From the NCBI GenBank assembly GCA_964342805.1, contig CAYFHQ010000034.1:1-32566 (forward strand): DNA of 32,566 nucleotides, written 5' to 3'. Below, piece by piece: positions 32,386-32,566 of the stretch (position 1 is the stretch's first letter; each line of letters opens with the position of its first letter). Position numbers and translations under genes: made by a program. The notes under the pieces are model-generated. The model had not been told where the DNA came from. It made no database searches and saw only the letters and a list, made by a program, of their open reading frames with translations. The DNA comes from CAYFHQ01 sp964342805 (GTDB taxonomy: Bacteria; Bacillota; Clostridia; Peptostreptococcales; Acidaminobacteraceae).

Positions 32386-32565
32386 CTATAATATGGTTGT
32401 TATCAAATTATACAGAGCGAGGCCCACTACTGCTCCTAAACCGCCTTGTATCATGTTACTTAGTTTAGTTTTAGAAGTTGAATTTCTATTAACAAAGTAT
32501 AACATGCCTAATGATACTAACAGTATAAACATTTGTTGAATTATGACTTGTGTTATATCATTCAT
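32386..32565 (-). CDS. Small two-helix membrane protein (start may lie beyond window)
   Basis: A 59-residue reading frame from an ATG at the very edge, too short for most gene finders. It has two hydrophobic helices (about 8-25 and 41-58, the second rich in Gly) joined by a polar RNSTSKTK loop. It ends 16 bases before a strong terminator, which supports it being a real 3' end. The upstream ribosome site is outside the window, so the start is uncertain. I do not recognise the family; its base composition is more A+T-rich than its neighbours. Confidence 0.6.
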   Translation of the reverse strand: MNDITQVIIQQMFILLVSLGMLYFVNRNSTSKTKLSNMIQGGLGAVVGLALYNLITTIL

Positions 32566-32566
32566 G

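Overview
The window reads as chromosome of an anaerobic, purine-fermenting Firmicute, probably a Clostridia member. The evidence is strong AGGAGG ribosome binding sites, GTG and TTG starts, a cobalamin riboswitch with an intrinsic terminator, a PucR regulator, formate-tetrahydrofolate ligase, a selenoprotein gene, and a molybdenum hydroxylase with the split large subunit known from Eubacterium barkeri nicotinate dehydrogenase. Base composition looks close to half G+C by eye. I cannot name the species.

Region 1 (1-5733, minus strand): a purine-entry block. It holds an AzgA-type purine permease, then the four subunit genes of a xanthine dehydrogenase-like enzyme (FAD, 2Fe-2S, and two Mo-cofactor polypeptides), then the start of an adenine deaminase that runs off the window. 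Region 2 (5968-17543, minus strand): a bacterial microcompartment (BMC) operon. In transcription order it encodes formiminotransferase, formate-THF ligase, an allantoinase-like cyclic amidohydrolase, an isochorismatase-fold hydrolase, UbiX, UbiD, a BMC-H shell protein, an unrecognised linker-like protein, two more BMC-H proteins, a flavoprotein, a BMC-P vertex protein and a divergent adenine-deaminase paralogue. A cyclase-family (isatin hydrolase/kynurenine formamidase type) gene is divergent at 18110-18802.

Read together, these enzymes match step for step the classical Barker-Rabinowitz fermentation of xanthine: ring opening to ureidoimidazole carboxylate, loss of the ureido group, decarboxylation to 4-aminoimidazole, deamination to imidazolone, ring opening to formiminoglycine, formimino transfer to THF, and ATP from formyl-THF. 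The gene for each early step is, as far as I know, not experimentally assigned. The operon offers a candidate for every one and suggests that part of the route runs inside a microcompartment. The assignments are inference. Published BMC surveys include a predicted xanthine-type locus, and I cannot check whether this is the same one.

Region 3 (19157-32566): a FapA/DUF342 protein; a sensor histidine kinase broken by three single-base frameshifts; a 96-residue gene with an in-frame TGA followed by a good bacterial SECIS hairpin, very probably a selenoprotein; a 1933-residue Ser/Thr kinase-ATPase-GAF-Hpt-CheA-like hybrid; a small unknown gene; a PucR regulator that may control the purine genes; cobT behind a cobalamin riboswitch; and a small two-helix membrane protein at the edge. 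No tRNA, rRNA, CRISPR array, transposase or phage gene was seen.
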